Assembly (NCBI RefSeq): GCF_017354985.1
Contig: NZ_CP071501.1
Location: 329,501 to 393,500 of the forward strand
DNA: 64,000 nt
Direction: 5' to 3'
Source of the DNA: Shewanella cyperi
Lineage (GTDB): Bacteria > Pseudomonadota > Gammaproteobacteria > Enterobacterales > Shewanellaceae
In this document: piece after piece, positions 33,116-42,607 of the stretch
Numbering within the stretch: position 1 is the first letter of the stretch
Layout: each line of letters opens with the position of its first letter
The notes under the pieces: generated by a model
Database searches by the model: none
What the model saw: only the letters and a program-made list of their open reading frames with translations
Told to the model about the DNA's origin: nothing
Translations under genes and position numbers: made by a program

Positions 33116-34840
33116 TTAGTCTATCACGTCAAGGGCCTGATCACCCAGTGGAAGCCTGGCCTGGGTCAACCAATGGCGTGCCTGGGCCGGGCTTGCCAGT
33201 TGATAGTAGCCACTGCCGTGACTGTGTTGGCAGGCCAGTCGCAGTCCCTGTTCCAGTCTGCTGGGGCGCAGCAGGGCCTTTTCCTTGTCGTTGGCCGGCG
33301 GCGGCTCGGAGCATTTGAGTACACACAGGCCGCAACTGCCACCACCACCACATTGGGTCAGCAGCCACTCGGTTTGGTGGTTGATACTGTCGAGCAGATT
33401 GCTGCCGTGGCTGTCGAAGTGGCCCAATAGGGTGCCATCCCTGTCCCTGACCTCAAACCGGCTGCCGCGGCCCGGCAGTGTCAGGCGATACTGGCCTGCT
33501 TTCAGCTGCCTGAACACCAGCACCCAGCCACTGATGCTGAGCAACAGGGTCAGTATGGCCAGCAGGCGAATGGGCAAGTGGTTGAAGTGAATGCCATCGC
33601 CGGGCATATAGTCCATAAAGTGCATCATCATCAGCACGGATTTGAGATCCGAGCCAGCCGTTTGTTGCTCCAGTATGCGGCCGTTGCCCGCATCCAGCAG
33701 AATGCGGGTGCCATCGCGGGCGACGAAACGCGCGACTGTCGGTGTGTCCGGGTAACCGGTTTCATCCCCCGGGAGCAGGTCGATCCCCAACTCCAGCGGG
33801 GACTCTATGCTGGCGGCCGCCAGTTGACGCAGCTGGGCCTTATCCAGCGTCAGCGGGGTTAGGGTATCGGCCCAGTACAGTGGCTGTTGTTCAAGCTGCT
33901 GCAACTGATAGACGGGACGGTTCAGTATGCCGGACAGCTCGACGCTGTGGGTTGATGGCCCTAAAAGTTCAGAGACAGCTCTGGGGGGCGTAGTGAAAGC
34001 CGTTGATGGTCGCAGCCGCGCGCGGTTGCCATCGAGCCAATCTTCATCCAGCAGGCTTAACGCCAGTCCCGAACCCAGCCACAGAATGAATTGCAAGCCG
34101 ACGATGGCGCCAAGCCACAGGTGCAACCTTTGCCAGCCTTTCGGTGCTTGATTGCGGCTGCGCAGGCCCCGCCAGGCCAGGATGGCACCCATGAGGGCGG
34201 TGATGAGGCCCAATGTTGCCAGTGATTGCAGCAACAGGTTATGGATATTCTCCCGGCTGTCGTAATCCATGATGTGCAACATCCACATCACATCGAACAA
34301 GCGCCAGCCGGTATGGCGCTTGGTCACCACCCGTCCTTCAATTGCCGAGACATACAGGCTGCTGTTGCCGGCATCGTTAAAGTTTATCTGCCACAGGGGC
34401 AGCAATCTGGGGCTGACCTCGGCCGGAGCTTCTTCCGAAAACAAGCGGGCGTCGCTGATTTGACCCGTGCCTGTATACACTTGTGTTGCGACCTTACTGG
34501 CGTCCTGCTCCGACAGTAGTGCCATGGGCGAGCCGTTCAAAGCGCTTATCCTGAGCTTTTCGCCATGGTGGCGCAGGCTGTAGAAGGGGCCCTGGGCTGA
34601 AGCTTGCAGCCTGACCTGCTCCGCCGCCGGATAGTCCTTCAGTAACTTATCCATGTCATACGCAATGGTCCCGGTTTGCAGCGTCGGGGCGCGGCCTGGC
34701 TCCAGCAGGTGATCGCCGTGAATGAAGTCTATGTCTGTGACCACCATATAGAGTCCTGACAGACTCCACAGAAAAAGTTGTACTCCAATGAGCAGCGCCA
34801 ACCACCGATGCAGGTTGCGTATGGTACGAATTGAAGGCAT
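33116..34840 (-). CDS. PepSY-TM membrane protein fused to a [2Fe-2S] ferredoxin domain
   Basis: 574 residues. A PepSY-associated membrane region with helices near 15-37, 205-227, 245-267 and 440-460; periplasmic PepSY segments lie between them. The C-terminus carries Cys497, Cys503, Cys506 and Cys537 in a C-x5-C-x2-C-x30-C arrangement (CGGGGSCGLC), the same spacing as the NqrF-type [2Fe-2S] site. This suggests electron transfer across or at the inner membrane, possibly in iron or flavin reduction; no FAD/NAD domain is present, so a partner is needed. Alternative: an iron-uptake-associated reductase subunit. Confidence 0.85.
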   Translation of the reverse strand: MPSIRTIRNLHRWLALLIGVQLFLWSLSGLYMVVTDIDFIHGDHLLEPGRAPTLQTGTIAYDMDKLLKDYPAAEQVRLQASAQGPFYSLRHHGEKLRISALNGSPMALLSEQDASKVATQVYTGTGQISDARLFSEEAPAEVSPRLLPLWQINFNDAGNSSLYVSAIEGRVVTKRHTGWRLFDVMWMLHIMDYDSRENIHNLLLQSLATLGLITALMGAILAWRGLRSRNQAPKGWQRLHLWLGAIVGLQFILWLGSGLALSLLDEDWLDGNRARLRPSTAFTTPPRAVSELLGPSTHSVELSGILNRPVYQLQQLEQQPLYWADTLTPLTLDKAQLRQLAAASIESPLELGIDLLPGDETGYPDTPTVARFVARDGTRILLDAGNGRILEQQTAGSDLKSVLMMMHFMDYMPGDGIHFNHLPIRLLAILTLLLSISGWVLVFRQLKAGQYRLTLPGRGSRFEVRDRDGTLLGHFDSHGSNLLDSINHQTEWLLTQCGGGGSCGLCVLKCSEPPPANDKEKALLRPSRLEQGLRLACQHSHGSGYYQLASPAQARHWLTQARLPLGDQALDVID

Positions 34841-34997
34841 AAATCCGACTTAAGCAGGAGAATTTGTGAGCCATCTTAACCCAGTCTTGTATCGGGATGA
34901 AAAGAGGCGATGCTATCTTAAGGGCGTCTTTATGGGCCGGAACACCACTGAATTGGTTCCTTGATGCACTTTGCCCCCGAAGTTAATGTGTGTTTTT

Positions 34998-35033
34998 TCC
35001 ACCGTTTAGCATTTTTCACCCACAATTTCCCAC
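34998..35033 (-). promoter_or_regulatory. Inverted MraZ-type repeat cluster facing the PepSY gene
   Basis: Read on the minus strand, GTGGG starts at 35033 and again at 35023, then GTGGA at 35002: spacings of 10 and 21 bases. The 14-base core GTGGGAAATTGTGG is identical to the MraZ boxes on the plus strand at 35150. Function is inferred only from that identity. Confidence 0.5.
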
Positions 35034-35111
35034 CGAATTTCCTCCATGGCCGCTTCCGGCCAATCGGCTTAGAAGCCGCTCCCAGACTGGATTTTTAACC
35101 TTGACCCCACC

Positions 35112-35141
35112 TTGACATTGGTTGTCAAGTGTCCCTACACT
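35112..35141 (+). promoter_or_regulatory. dcw cluster promoter (Pmra)
   Basis: Perfect -35 TTGACA (35112-35117) and TACACT (35136-35141) with an 18-base spacer, about 60 bases before mraZ. The remaining gap 34841-34997 and 35034-35111 shows no gene. Confidence 0.7.
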
Positions 35142-35149
35142 TAGCAATT

Positions 35150-35174
35150 GTGGGAAATTGTGGATTTTTGTGGA
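35150..35174 (+). promoter_or_regulatory. MraZ operator: three GTGG[GA] repeats
   Basis: GTGGG at 35150, GTGGA at 35160 and GTGGA at 35170, each ten bases apart, start eight bases after the -10 element. MraZ of E. coli binds GTGG-type repeats of this spacing at its own promoter, so autorepression of the cluster is expected. Confidence 0.8.
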
Positions 35175-35203
35175 TCAAAAAGCAGAGCAGGAGCTGAATA
35201 ACA

Positions 35204-35662
35204 GTGTTTCGGGGTGCGAGTGCAATTAATCTGGATGCCAAGGGGCGGATCGCTATTCCAATGCGATACCGGGACTCCCTGCATGCGGAGCACGGCGGCA
35301 AACTGGTGATCACTGTCGATATTCAATCCAGCTGTTTGCTGCTCTATCCCATCCACGAGTGGACCAAGATCGAAGCCAAACTGATGTTGCTGTCCGATAC
35401 CCAGCCGACACAGCGGGCGCTGAAACGCATGTTGCTCGGTTATGCCCATGAAATTGAATTGGACGGCAATGGCCGCTTATTGCTGCCCTTGCCCTTGCGC
35501 CAGTATGCCAACCTGGATAAGCAGGCCATGCTGGTGGGACAGTTGAACAAGTTTGAACTCTGGGATGAGCAGGCCTGGCAGAGCGAAATCGCCGCCAGCC
35601 AGCAAACCATACGTCAGGAAGACCTTGCCGCAGATGCGCGCCTGGCGGATTTTTCACTGTAA
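35204..35662 (+). CDS. mraZ: Transcriptional regulator MraZ
   Basis: 152 residues, two AbrB-like SpoVT domains: FRGASAINLDAKGRIAIPMRYRD at the start and the DGNGRLLLPLPLRQYA copy near 84-99. MraZ represses the dcw promoter. GTG start with AGGAG ten bases upstream. First gene of the division and cell wall cluster. Confidence 0.96.
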   Translation: MFRGASAINLDAKGRIAIPMRYRDSLHAEHGGKLVITVDIQSSCLLLYPIHEWTKIEAKLMLLSDTQPTQRALKRMLLGYAHEIELDGNGRLLLPLPLRQYANLDKQAMLVGQLNKFELWDEQAWQSEIAASQQTIRQEDLAADARLADFSL

Positions 35663-35697
35663 ACATGACCCGATAGACAGACAAAAAGAAGAGAGCC

Positions 35698-36639
35698 ATG
35701 AGCCAGGAATTTGCCCACCTTTCGGTCTTGCTCAATGAGACAGTGGAAGGATTGAACATACGCGCCGACGGTATTTATATCGACGGCACCTTCGGCCGTG
35801 GCGGGCATTCCCGTGAGGTGCTCAAGCGGTTGGGGCCCAAGGGCCGGCTGATCGCCATCGACAGGGATCCCCAGGCCATAGCGGCGGCGGAGCAATTTGC
35901 CGCAGATCCCCGCTTCCAGATAGTCCATGGTGGCTTTGGCCAGCTGGCGGACTATGTGGCCGAGCTGGGACTGACCGGCAAGATTGATGGTGTGCTGCTG
36001 GATCTTGGCGTGTCCTCTCCCCAACTCGACGATGCCGAGCGGGGTTTCAGTTTCCTGCGCGACGGTCCGTTGGACATGCGCATGGACAACAGCCAGGGTG
36101 AAACCGCAGCCCAGTGGCTGGCGAGGGCAGAGATTGAGGATATGGCCTGGGTGTTCAAAACCTATGGTGAAGAACGCAATGCCCGCCATATCGCCCGCTG
36201 CATTGCCGCTGACAGGGACAAGACCCCTTTCCTGCGTACCAAGGATTTGGCGGATCTCATCGCCCGCATCAGCAAAAGCAAAGAACGCAACAAGCATCCG
36301 GCTACCCGGGTGTTTCAGGCTATCCGCATCTACATCAACAGCGAACTGGAACAGATAGACCAGGCCCTTGAAGGCGCGCTCAAGGTGCTGGCGCCCAAGG
36401 GACGCCTGTCCATCATCAGCTTCCACTCGCTGGAAGATAGGATAGTGAAACGCTTTATCCGCCGTCACAGCCAGGGTGAGGAATTGCCCCACGGCCTGCC
36501 GGTGACCGAGGCTCAGCTCAACCGCAACCGGCTGTTGATGCCGGTAGGCAAGGCCATGAAGCCCTCGGATGAAGAAATTGATCGCAACGCCAGGGCCCGC
36601 AGCTCGGTACTGCGGGTGGCCGAGCGGCTGGATAACTGA
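35698..36639 (+). CDS. rsmH: 16S rRNA (cytosine(1402)-N(4))-methyltransferase
   Basis: 313 residues, same as E. coli RsmH (MraW). It methylates C1402 in the ribosomal P site using S-adenosylmethionine. [27 protein letters not shown] (SAM-binding), [20 protein letters not shown] and [14 protein letters not shown] are visible. AGAAGAGAG precedes the ATG. Confidence 0.97.
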   Translation: MSQEFAHLSVLLNETVEGLNIRADGIYIDGTFGRGGHSREVLKRLGPKGRLIAIDRDPQAIAAAEQFAADPRFQIVHGGFGQLADYVAELGLTGKIDGVLLDLGVSSPQLDDAERGFSFLRDGPLDMRMDNSQGETAAQWLARAEIEDMAWVFKTYGEERNARHIARCIAADRDKTPFLRTKDLADLIARISKSKERNKHPATRVFQAIRIYINSELEQIDQALEGALKVLAPKGRLSIISFHSLEDRIVKRFIRRHSQGEELPHGLPVTEAQLNRNRLLMPVGKAMKPSDEEIDRNARARSSVLRVAERLDN

Positions 36640-36649
36640 GGCCGGCAAC

Positions 36650-36964
36650 ATGAGCAAGGCGCAGTTGCGGCTGACCCGGATAATCCTGTTGGATCTGTGG
36701 CATCACAAGTGGGTGGTGCTCTTGGCCATCATGGTGATGCTCAATGCCGTGGCCGTGGTTTACAGCAGCCACGTCAGCCGCAAACTGACTTCCCAGTGGG
36801 ATCAGTTGCTGCAACAAAGGGACAAGCTGGACATAGAGTGGCGCAACCTGTTGTTGGAAGAACAATCCCAAACGGAGCACAGCCGGATCACCCGGATTGC
36901 AACCAAGGAGTTGAACATGGTGAGGCCTTTGCCCAATGAAGAAGTGGTAGTGAGAGTGCCATGA
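36650..36964 (+). CDS. ftsL: Cell division protein FtsL
   Basis: 104 residues. Short cytoplasmic tail, one transmembrane helix (WVVLLAIMVMLNAVAVVYSS, about 21-40) and a periplasmic coiled coil (LTSQWDQLLQQRDKLDIEWRNLLLEE). FtsL with FtsQ and FtsB activates septal synthesis by FtsW-FtsI. The frame extends back to 36569 inside rsmH, but the ATG at 36650 gives the standard length. Confidence 0.93.
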   Translation: MSKAQLRLTRIILLDLWHHKWVVLLAIMVMLNAVAVVYSSHVSRKLTSQWDQLLQQRDKLDIEWRNLLLEEQSQTEHSRITRIATKELNMVRPLPNEEVVVRVP

Positions 36965-38697
36965 GCAAACAGGCAAAACGCAAACAGAAACCGCAACTGA
37001 TCCACTGGCGTTTATACGTGGTGGTGGGCTTCGTTTGTCTGCTGTTCACCAGTCTGATCGGCCGGGCCGCCTACATTCAGATTATCGAGCCGGAAAAGCT
37101 GCGCCACGAGAGTGATATGCGCACCCTGCGCACCACCAGTCGCGAGGTGCAGCGTGGCCTGATCACCGACCGCAACGGCGATATGTTGGCGGTCAGTGTG
37201 CCTGTGCGCGCCGTGTATGCCGATCCCAAGGTGGTTCACGACAAGGATGGCTTTGCCGATATGCGTCGCTGGCAGGCGCTGGCGGAAGTGCTGCACGAGA
37301 ATACCGATGAGCTGGTGGCCCGGGTCAGGGATAACCCCAGCAAGCGCTTCACCTACCTTAAGCGCCAGGTGACGCCGGCGGTGGCCGAGTATATTGAACA
37401 GCTCAAACTGCCGGGGATCTTCCTCAAGTCCGAGTCACGCCGCTATTACCCCACAGGGGAAATCACCGCCCAGTTGGTGGGGGTGACCAATATCGACGAT
37501 GTGGGTATCGAAGGCATAGAGAACACCTACAACAGCTGGTTGACCGGCACACCGTCGAAGCAGAAGGTGCGCAAGTCCCGTGACGGCCACGTGGTCGAGC
37601 GGCTGGACATAGTGCAGGAAGGTGAGAGCCCCAACGATCTGGTGCTCAGCATAGATCAACGTATTCAGCAGCTGGCCTACCGTGAGCTCAAGCGCGCCAC
37701 CGAGATGAATCAGGCCACCTCGGGCTCTGTGGTGGTACTCGACATCCATACCGGTGAAGTGCTGGCCATGGCCAATACCCCGTCCTACAACCCCAACGCC
37801 AGGGACGATTGGCAAAGCTTCAAGATGCGCAACCGCGCCCTGACCGATACCTTCGAGCCCGGCTCCACGGTTAAGCCCTTCGTGGTGGCGGCGGCACTGG
37901 AAGCCGGTGTGGTCAAGCCCGATGAGATTATCCCCACCTCGCCCGGCTGGATGCGGGTCGGTGGCCGTCAGGTGCGGGACTCCAACAACTATGGCGACAT
38001 GTCACTGGGCAAAATTCTGGTCAAGTCCAGTAACGTGGGCATCAGCAAGCTGGCACTGGCAATGCCGGTGGAACAGTTGCTGGGTACCTATTATTCCATG
38101 GGCCTTGGCAACTATTCCGGCATCAACCTGGCGGGCGAAAGTGCCGGTCTTATCCAGGAGCGTCACCGCTGGTCCGATTTTGAACGCGCCACTCTGTCCT
38201 TCGGCTATGGCTTGACCGCCACCACGCTGCAACTGGCGCGCATGTACGCCACCCTCGGCAGCGGCGGCATGCTGTACCCGGTTTCCATTCTCAAGCTCAA
38301 GCAGCAGCCCCAGGGGCAGCAGGTGATTAGCCCTGAAGTGGCCAAGGCGGTAATGCACATGCTGGTGGGGGTTACAGAGCAGGGCGGCACCGCCACCCAG
38401 GCCCACATCGATGGCTATCCCGTGGCCGGCAAGACAGGCACCAGCCGCAAGGCGGTGGCCGGCGGTTACGGCGATGATTATATGGCCCTGTTTGCCGGGG
38501 TTGCTCCAGTGCACAATCCCAAGCTGGCCATAGCCGTGGTGATCAACGAGCCCAAGGGCGATCGCTATTATGGCGGTGACGTGTCGGCGCCTGTGTTTGC
38601 TGCCGTGATGTCAGGTGCGCTGCAAATGCTCAATGTGGAGCCCATCAGCAGCCGTGAACAGGTGCAACTGGCCGCCAATCCAAGGAGGGCGGAATGA
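36961..38697 (+). CDS. ftsI: Septal peptidoglycan transpeptidase FtsI (PBP3)
   Basis: 578 residues. N-terminal membrane helix (about 19-40), pedestal domain (REVQRGLITDRNGDMLAVSVPV), then the transpeptidase domain with the active serine in STVK (Ser302, Lys305), SSN (356-358) and KTGTS (491-495). It crosslinks septal peptidoglycan and is the target of PBP3-specific beta-lactams. The start overlaps the ftsL stop by four bases. Unlike E. coli, no long C-terminal processed tail is evident. Confidence 0.97.
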   Translation: MSKQAKRKQKPQLIHWRLYVVVGFVCLLFTSLIGRAAYIQIIEPEKLRHESDMRTLRTTSREVQRGLITDRNGDMLAVSVPVRAVYADPKVVHDKDGFADMRRWQALAEVLHENTDELVARVRDNPSKRFTYLKRQVTPAVAEYIEQLKLPGIFLKSESRRYYPTGEITAQLVGVTNIDDVGIEGIENTYNSWLTGTPSKQKVRKSRDGHVVERLDIVQEGESPNDLVLSIDQRIQQLAYRELKRATEMNQATSGSVVVLDIHTGEVLAMANTPSYNPNARDDWQSFKMRNRALTDTFEPGSTVKPFVVAAALEAGVVKPDEIIPTSPGWMRVGGRQVRDSNNYGDMSLGKILVKSSNVGISKLALAMPVEQLLGTYYSMGLGNYSGINLAGESAGLIQERHRWSDFERATLSFGYGLTATTLQLARMYATLGSGGMLYPVSILKLKQQPQGQQVISPEVAKAVMHMLVGVTEQGGTATQAHIDGYPVAGKTGTSRKAVAGGYGDDYMALFAGVAPVHNPKLAIAVVINEPKGDRYYGGDVSAPVFAAVMSGALQMLNVEPISSREQVQLAANPRRAE

Positions 38698-40157
38698 TAT
38701 TGCTCAAGGACTTGTTGGCCCCCTGGTTTCACTATGCCGGCTCCGAAGCCGTTGCTGCCCCGACCCTGGACAGCCGCGCCGTCACCGGCGGCGGTTTGTT
38801 TGTAGCCGTTCCGGGTCATCACAGCGATGGCCGTAACTACGTGGCGGCGGCCTTTGCCAAGGGAGCTGCGGCAGCGCTGCTGCACACGGACGATCCCGCC
38901 CTTCATGGGCAGGTTGATACCGAGTCTGGCCTGTGCATTCATTTCTTCCAACTGGGACGGCAGGCGTCTGCCCTGGCTGCTCAGTATTACCAGTTGCAAC
39001 CCCGCACCCTGAAAATTGCCGGTGTCACCGGTACCAATGGCAAGACGTCGGTCACCCAGTTGATGGCGCAGCTGAGTGAGCGGGTGGGGATCCGCGCCGC
39101 CGTCATGGGCACTTTGGGCAATGGCCTCTGGGGCGAGCTTATCGACAGTGGCAACACCACGGCCGATGCCATCCGGGTGATGGCCGATCTGCAAGCTTTC
39201 CAAAGCGCGGGCGCCGGACTTTGTGCCATGGAGGTCTCCAGCCATGGCTTGGTGCAGGGCCGGGTTGAGGCCGTGCCCTTTGATGTGGCCGTGTTTACCA
39301 ATCTCAGTCGCGATCACCTGGATTATCACGGTGACATGCTGTCCTATGGTGCCGCCAAGCGCCGCTTGTTCAGTTTCGGCAGTCTGCACCGGGGCATAAT
39401 CAATGCCGACGATCCCGTGGGCCAACAATGGCTGCTGGAACTGGGCGAATTGGCGCTCGGCTACAGCACAGTGCCCGGCAGTCAGGCCGCCTACGGCGTG
39501 ATTGCTGCCGAATTTCATCAGCAGGGCATAGAAGCGCAAATTCGCTGGCCCGGAGGCGAGGGCAAGATGAGTTCGCAGTTGCTGGGTGAATTCAACCTCG
39601 CCAATCTGCTGGCTGCGCTGGCTGCGTTGCATCAACTGGGTTACGACATGCAGCAGCTGCTGGCTGCAGCGCCTGGCTTGACGCCGGTGCCCGGCCGTAT
39701 GGAATGTTTTCCCGCCGGCGACGTCGCCATGGTGGTGGATTATGCCCATACCCCGGATGCGGTGGAGCAGGTGCTCAAGGCCGCCCGCAGGCATTGCCGG
39801 GGCCAGCTCTGGTGCCTGTTCGGTTGCGGCGGTGACAGAGACAAGGGCAAGCGGCCCCTGATGGCGGCTGCGGCCGAGCGCTGGGCCGATCGCCTGCTGC
39901 TGACCTCGGACAACGCCAGAAGTGAAGATCCCCAGGCCATTATTGCCGATATGCAGGCCGGACTCAGTGAACCAGACAAGGCACTGGTGGAAGCCGACCG
40001 CATCAAAGCCGTGCAGCTGGCGCTGTCACTGGCCAAACCCGGTGATCTCATTCTTTTGGCCGGCAAGGGCCACGAGACCTATCAGGAGATTGCCGGCGTG
40101 AAACACGATTATGACGAGCGCGCCTATGTGCAGCGTCTCGCGAAGGAGCAACAGTGA
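38694..40157 (+). CDS. murE: UDP-MurNAc-L-Ala-D-Glu:meso-diaminopimelate ligase
   Basis: 487 residues. It adds the third residue of the peptide stem. GVTGTNGKTSVTQL is the ATP loop, and DNARSEDPQAI matches the DNPR-type motif that selects meso-diaminopimelate; here the second-third residues read NA-R rather than NP-R. The start overlaps ftsI by four bases. Confidence 0.96.
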   Translation: MILLKDLLAPWFHYAGSEAVAAPTLDSRAVTGGGLFVAVPGHHSDGRNYVAAAFAKGAAAALLHTDDPALHGQVDTESGLCIHFFQLGRQASALAAQYYQLQPRTLKIAGVTGTNGKTSVTQLMAQLSERVGIRAAVMGTLGNGLWGELIDSGNTTADAIRVMADLQAFQSAGAGLCAMEVSSHGLVQGRVEAVPFDVAVFTNLSRDHLDYHGDMLSYGAAKRRLFSFGSLHRGIINADDPVGQQWLLELGELALGYSTVPGSQAAYGVIAAEFHQQGIEAQIRWPGGEGKMSSQLLGEFNLANLLAALAALHQLGYDMQQLLAAAPGLTPVPGRMECFPAGDVAMVVDYAHTPDAVEQVLKAARRHCRGQLWCLFGCGGDRDKGKRPLMAAAAERWADRLLLTSDNARSEDPQAIIADMQAGLSEPDKALVEADRIKAVQLALSLAKPGDLILLAGKGHETYQEIAGVKHDYDERAYVQRLAKEQQ

Positions 40158-41521
40158 TCTCCCTGAGTTTACAGGAGCTGGCAACCGCCACCGGTGGGCG
40201 ATTGCTGGGTGAAAATATTCAAATCGATGCCGTTGGCAGCGACAGCCGCGCCATGAAGCCAGGAAGCCTGTTTGTGGCCCTGGTTGGCGAGCGCTTCGAT
40301 GGCCATGATTTTGCTGCCAATGCCGTGACTGCAGGCGCCTCGGCTCTGCTGGTTGAACGCGAGTTGCCGCTGGCCGTGCCGCAGCTGTTGGTGGAAAGTG
40401 GCCTCAAGGCCCTGGGGCAAATTGGTGCCCTGGTGCGCGACAAGGTCAATCCCGAGTGTGTGGCTCTCACCGGTTCCAATGGCAAAACCACAGTAAAGGA
40501 AATGATTGCCACAGTGCTGTCGCAACGGCATCGGGTGCTGTTTACCGCCGGCAACTTCAACAACGACATAGGTGTACCCCTGACTCTGTTGCGCCTGAGC
40601 GCAGGCGACGAGTACGGGGTGTTTGAACTGGGTGCCAACCATAAGGGCGAGATTGATTACACCTCGGCCCTGGTCAGGCCCAGGGTTGCCCTGGTCAATA
40701 ACGTTGGCAGCGCCCACCTGGAAGGCTTTGGCTCCATTGAAGGGGTGGCCGCCGCCAAGTCGGAGATCTATGGCCATCTGCCCGACGATGGCGTGGCGGT
40801 GATCAATGCCGACGATGCCTTTGCCGACTTTATGGCCCAGGCCGCCGCGGGCCACAAGATGATTCAGTTCGGCATTCACAACCAGGCCGATGTGACTGCA
40901 ACCGGGCTTGAGGCCGATGCCTTCGGTTGTTACGGCTTTCAGCTGCACTGGCAGAAACAAACAATAGCCATCAAGTTGCCGCTGGCCGGTGCCCATCAGG
41001 TTAACAACGCTTTGGCCTGCACCAGTGTCTGTCTGGCCCTTGGCCTGAGCCTTGCGGAGATAGCCTCCGGGCTGGCCGCACTCAAGCCGGTAAAGGGCAG
41101 AATGTTGCCCCACAGGCTGGGTCGCCTCACCCTGGTGGATGACAGTTACAACGCCAATCCATCCTCGGTGAAGGCCGCCATCGACTGGTTAAGAGAAATT
41201 AACGGAAATCGCTGTTTGGTACTGGGCGATTTGGGCGAATTAGGCGACAATGCTGCCCTTTTGCACGCCGAGGTGGGTGACTTGGCCAGGGACAGTGGCA
41301 TAGAGGCGCTGTTCTGTCTGGGCCGTCTCAGCGAGCATTGCAGCCGAGCCTTCGGCAGCGAACATTTTGTTGACCTGGATGTCTTGGTAAACAAGTTGAT
41401 TAAACACATCAACCAGTTACATGGAAATGTGACTGTGTTGGTCAAAGGGTCCCGCAGCGCCGCCATGGAGCGGGTTGTGGAGGCCTTAATTGCGGCCCAT
41501 GGTCGCGGGGAGTTAAAGTAA
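40154..41521 (+). CDS. murF: UDP-MurNAc-tripeptide:D-Ala-D-Ala ligase
   Basis: 455 residues. It adds D-Ala-D-Ala to complete the pentapeptide. ALTGSNGKTTVKEMIA is the ATP loop, followed by NFNNDIGVPLTLL and DDSYNANPSSVKAAI. GTG start, overlapping murE by four bases. Its D-Ala-D-Ala donor gene, ddl, is not in this cluster. Confidence 0.97.
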   Translation: MISLSLQELATATGGRLLGENIQIDAVGSDSRAMKPGSLFVALVGERFDGHDFAANAVTAGASALLVERELPLAVPQLLVESGLKALGQIGALVRDKVNPECVALTGSNGKTTVKEMIATVLSQRHRVLFTAGNFNNDIGVPLTLLRLSAGDEYGVFELGANHKGEIDYTSALVRPRVALVNNVGSAHLEGFGSIEGVAAAKSEIYGHLPDDGVAVINADDAFADFMAQAAAGHKMIQFGIHNQADVTATGLEADAFGCYGFQLHWQKQTIAIKLPLAGAHQVNNALACTSVCLALGLSLAEIASGLAALKPVKGRMLPHRLGRLTLVDDSYNANPSSVKAAIDWLREINGNRCLVLGDLGELGDNAALLHAEVGDLARDSGIEALFCLGRLSEHCSRAFGSEHFVDLDVLVNKLIKHINQLHGNVTVLVKGSRSAAMERVVEALIAAHGRGELK

Positions 41522-42604
41522 ATGCTGGTTTATCTGGCTGAGTATCTGACCCAGTTTTACACTGGCTTCAATGTATTTTCCTATGTGACCTTCAGGGCCA
41601 TTCTGGCACTGTTGACCGGTCTCAGCTTCAGCCTTTGGTGGGGGCCCAAGCTTATCACTCGCCTGCAACTGTTGCAGATAGGTCAGGTGGTTCGTAACGA
41701 TGGTCCCGAATCCCATTTCAGTAAGCGTGGCACCCCCACCATGGGCGGGATCCTGATCCTGGCCGGTATTTTTATCGGAGTGCTGCTGTGGGGCGATCTG
41801 GGCAGCCGCTATGTCTGGGTCATGCTGTTTGTACTGGCGACCTTCGGCATGATTGGCTTTGTCGATGATTACCGCAAGGTGGTGCGCAAGGATCCCAAGG
41901 GGTTGATTGCCCGCTGGAAGTACATATTCCAGTCCCTGGCTGCCATGGTGATCGCCCTTTACCTGTACTTCTCTGCTTCGACACCCGGCGAAACCCAACT
42001 GGTACTGCCCTTCTTCAAGGACATCATGCCGCAACTGGGGCTGATGTTCATTGTGCTGGTGTACTTCACCATTGTGGGCTCCAGCAATGCGGTGAACCTG
42101 ACCGATGGTCTCGATGGTTTGGCCATCATGCCGACCGTGATGGTGGCAGCGGCTTTTGCATTGATTGCTTACCTGTCCGGACACGTTCAGTTTGCCAATT
42201 ACCTGCATATCCCTTATTTGCCCGGCGCCGGTGAGCTGGTGATTGTCTGTACCGCTATTGTGGGTGCCGGTCTTGGTTTCCTCTGGTTCAACACCTATCC
42301 GGCCCAGGTCTTTATGGGCGATGTGGGTTCCCTGTCTCTGGGCGCAGCCCTGGGCACCATAGCCGTGCTGGTACGCCAGGAAATCCTGCTGGTGATCATG
42401 GGTGGGGTGTTTGTGATGGAAACGTTGTCGGTGATCCTGCAGGTGGGGTCTTACAAGCTGCGCGGTCAGCGCATTTTCCGCATGGCGCCCATACATCATC
42501 ATTACGAACTCAAGGGCTGGCCCGAGCCGCGGGTGATAGTGCGCTTCTGGATCATCTCGCTGTTCCTGGTGCTGCTTGGCCTGGCCACGTTGAAGTTGAG
42601 GTAA
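41522..42604 (+). CDS. mraY: Phospho-N-acetylmuramoyl-pentapeptide transferase
   Basis: 360 residues, ten-helix integral membrane enzyme that makes lipid [27 protein letters not shown] with catalytic aspartates, [13 protein letters not shown] and [13 protein letters not shown] are the conserved signatures. It begins directly after murF with GGGGAG as ribosome site. Confidence 0.98.
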   Translation: MLVYLAEYLTQFYTGFNVFSYVTFRAILALLTGLSFSLWWGPKLITRLQLLQIGQVVRNDGPESHFSKRGTPTMGGILILAGIFIGVLLWGDLGSRYVWVMLFVLATFGMIGFVDDYRKVVRKDPKGLIARWKYIFQSLAAMVIALYLYFSASTPGETQLVLPFFKDIMPQLGLMFIVLVYFTIVGSSNAVNLTDGLDGLAIMPTVMVAAAFALIAYLSGHVQFANYLHIPYLPGAGELVIVCTAIVGAGLGFLWFNTYPAQVFMGDVGSLSLGAALGTIAVLVRQEILLVIMGGVFVMETLSVILQVGSYKLRGQRIFRMAPIHHHYELKGWPEPRVIVRFWIISLFLVLLGLATLKLR

Positions 42605-42607
42605 GTC

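Noticed and set aside
38568..39794. 408-codon antisense frame over ftsI/murE
   Set aside because: Covers two well supported genes; no start signal.
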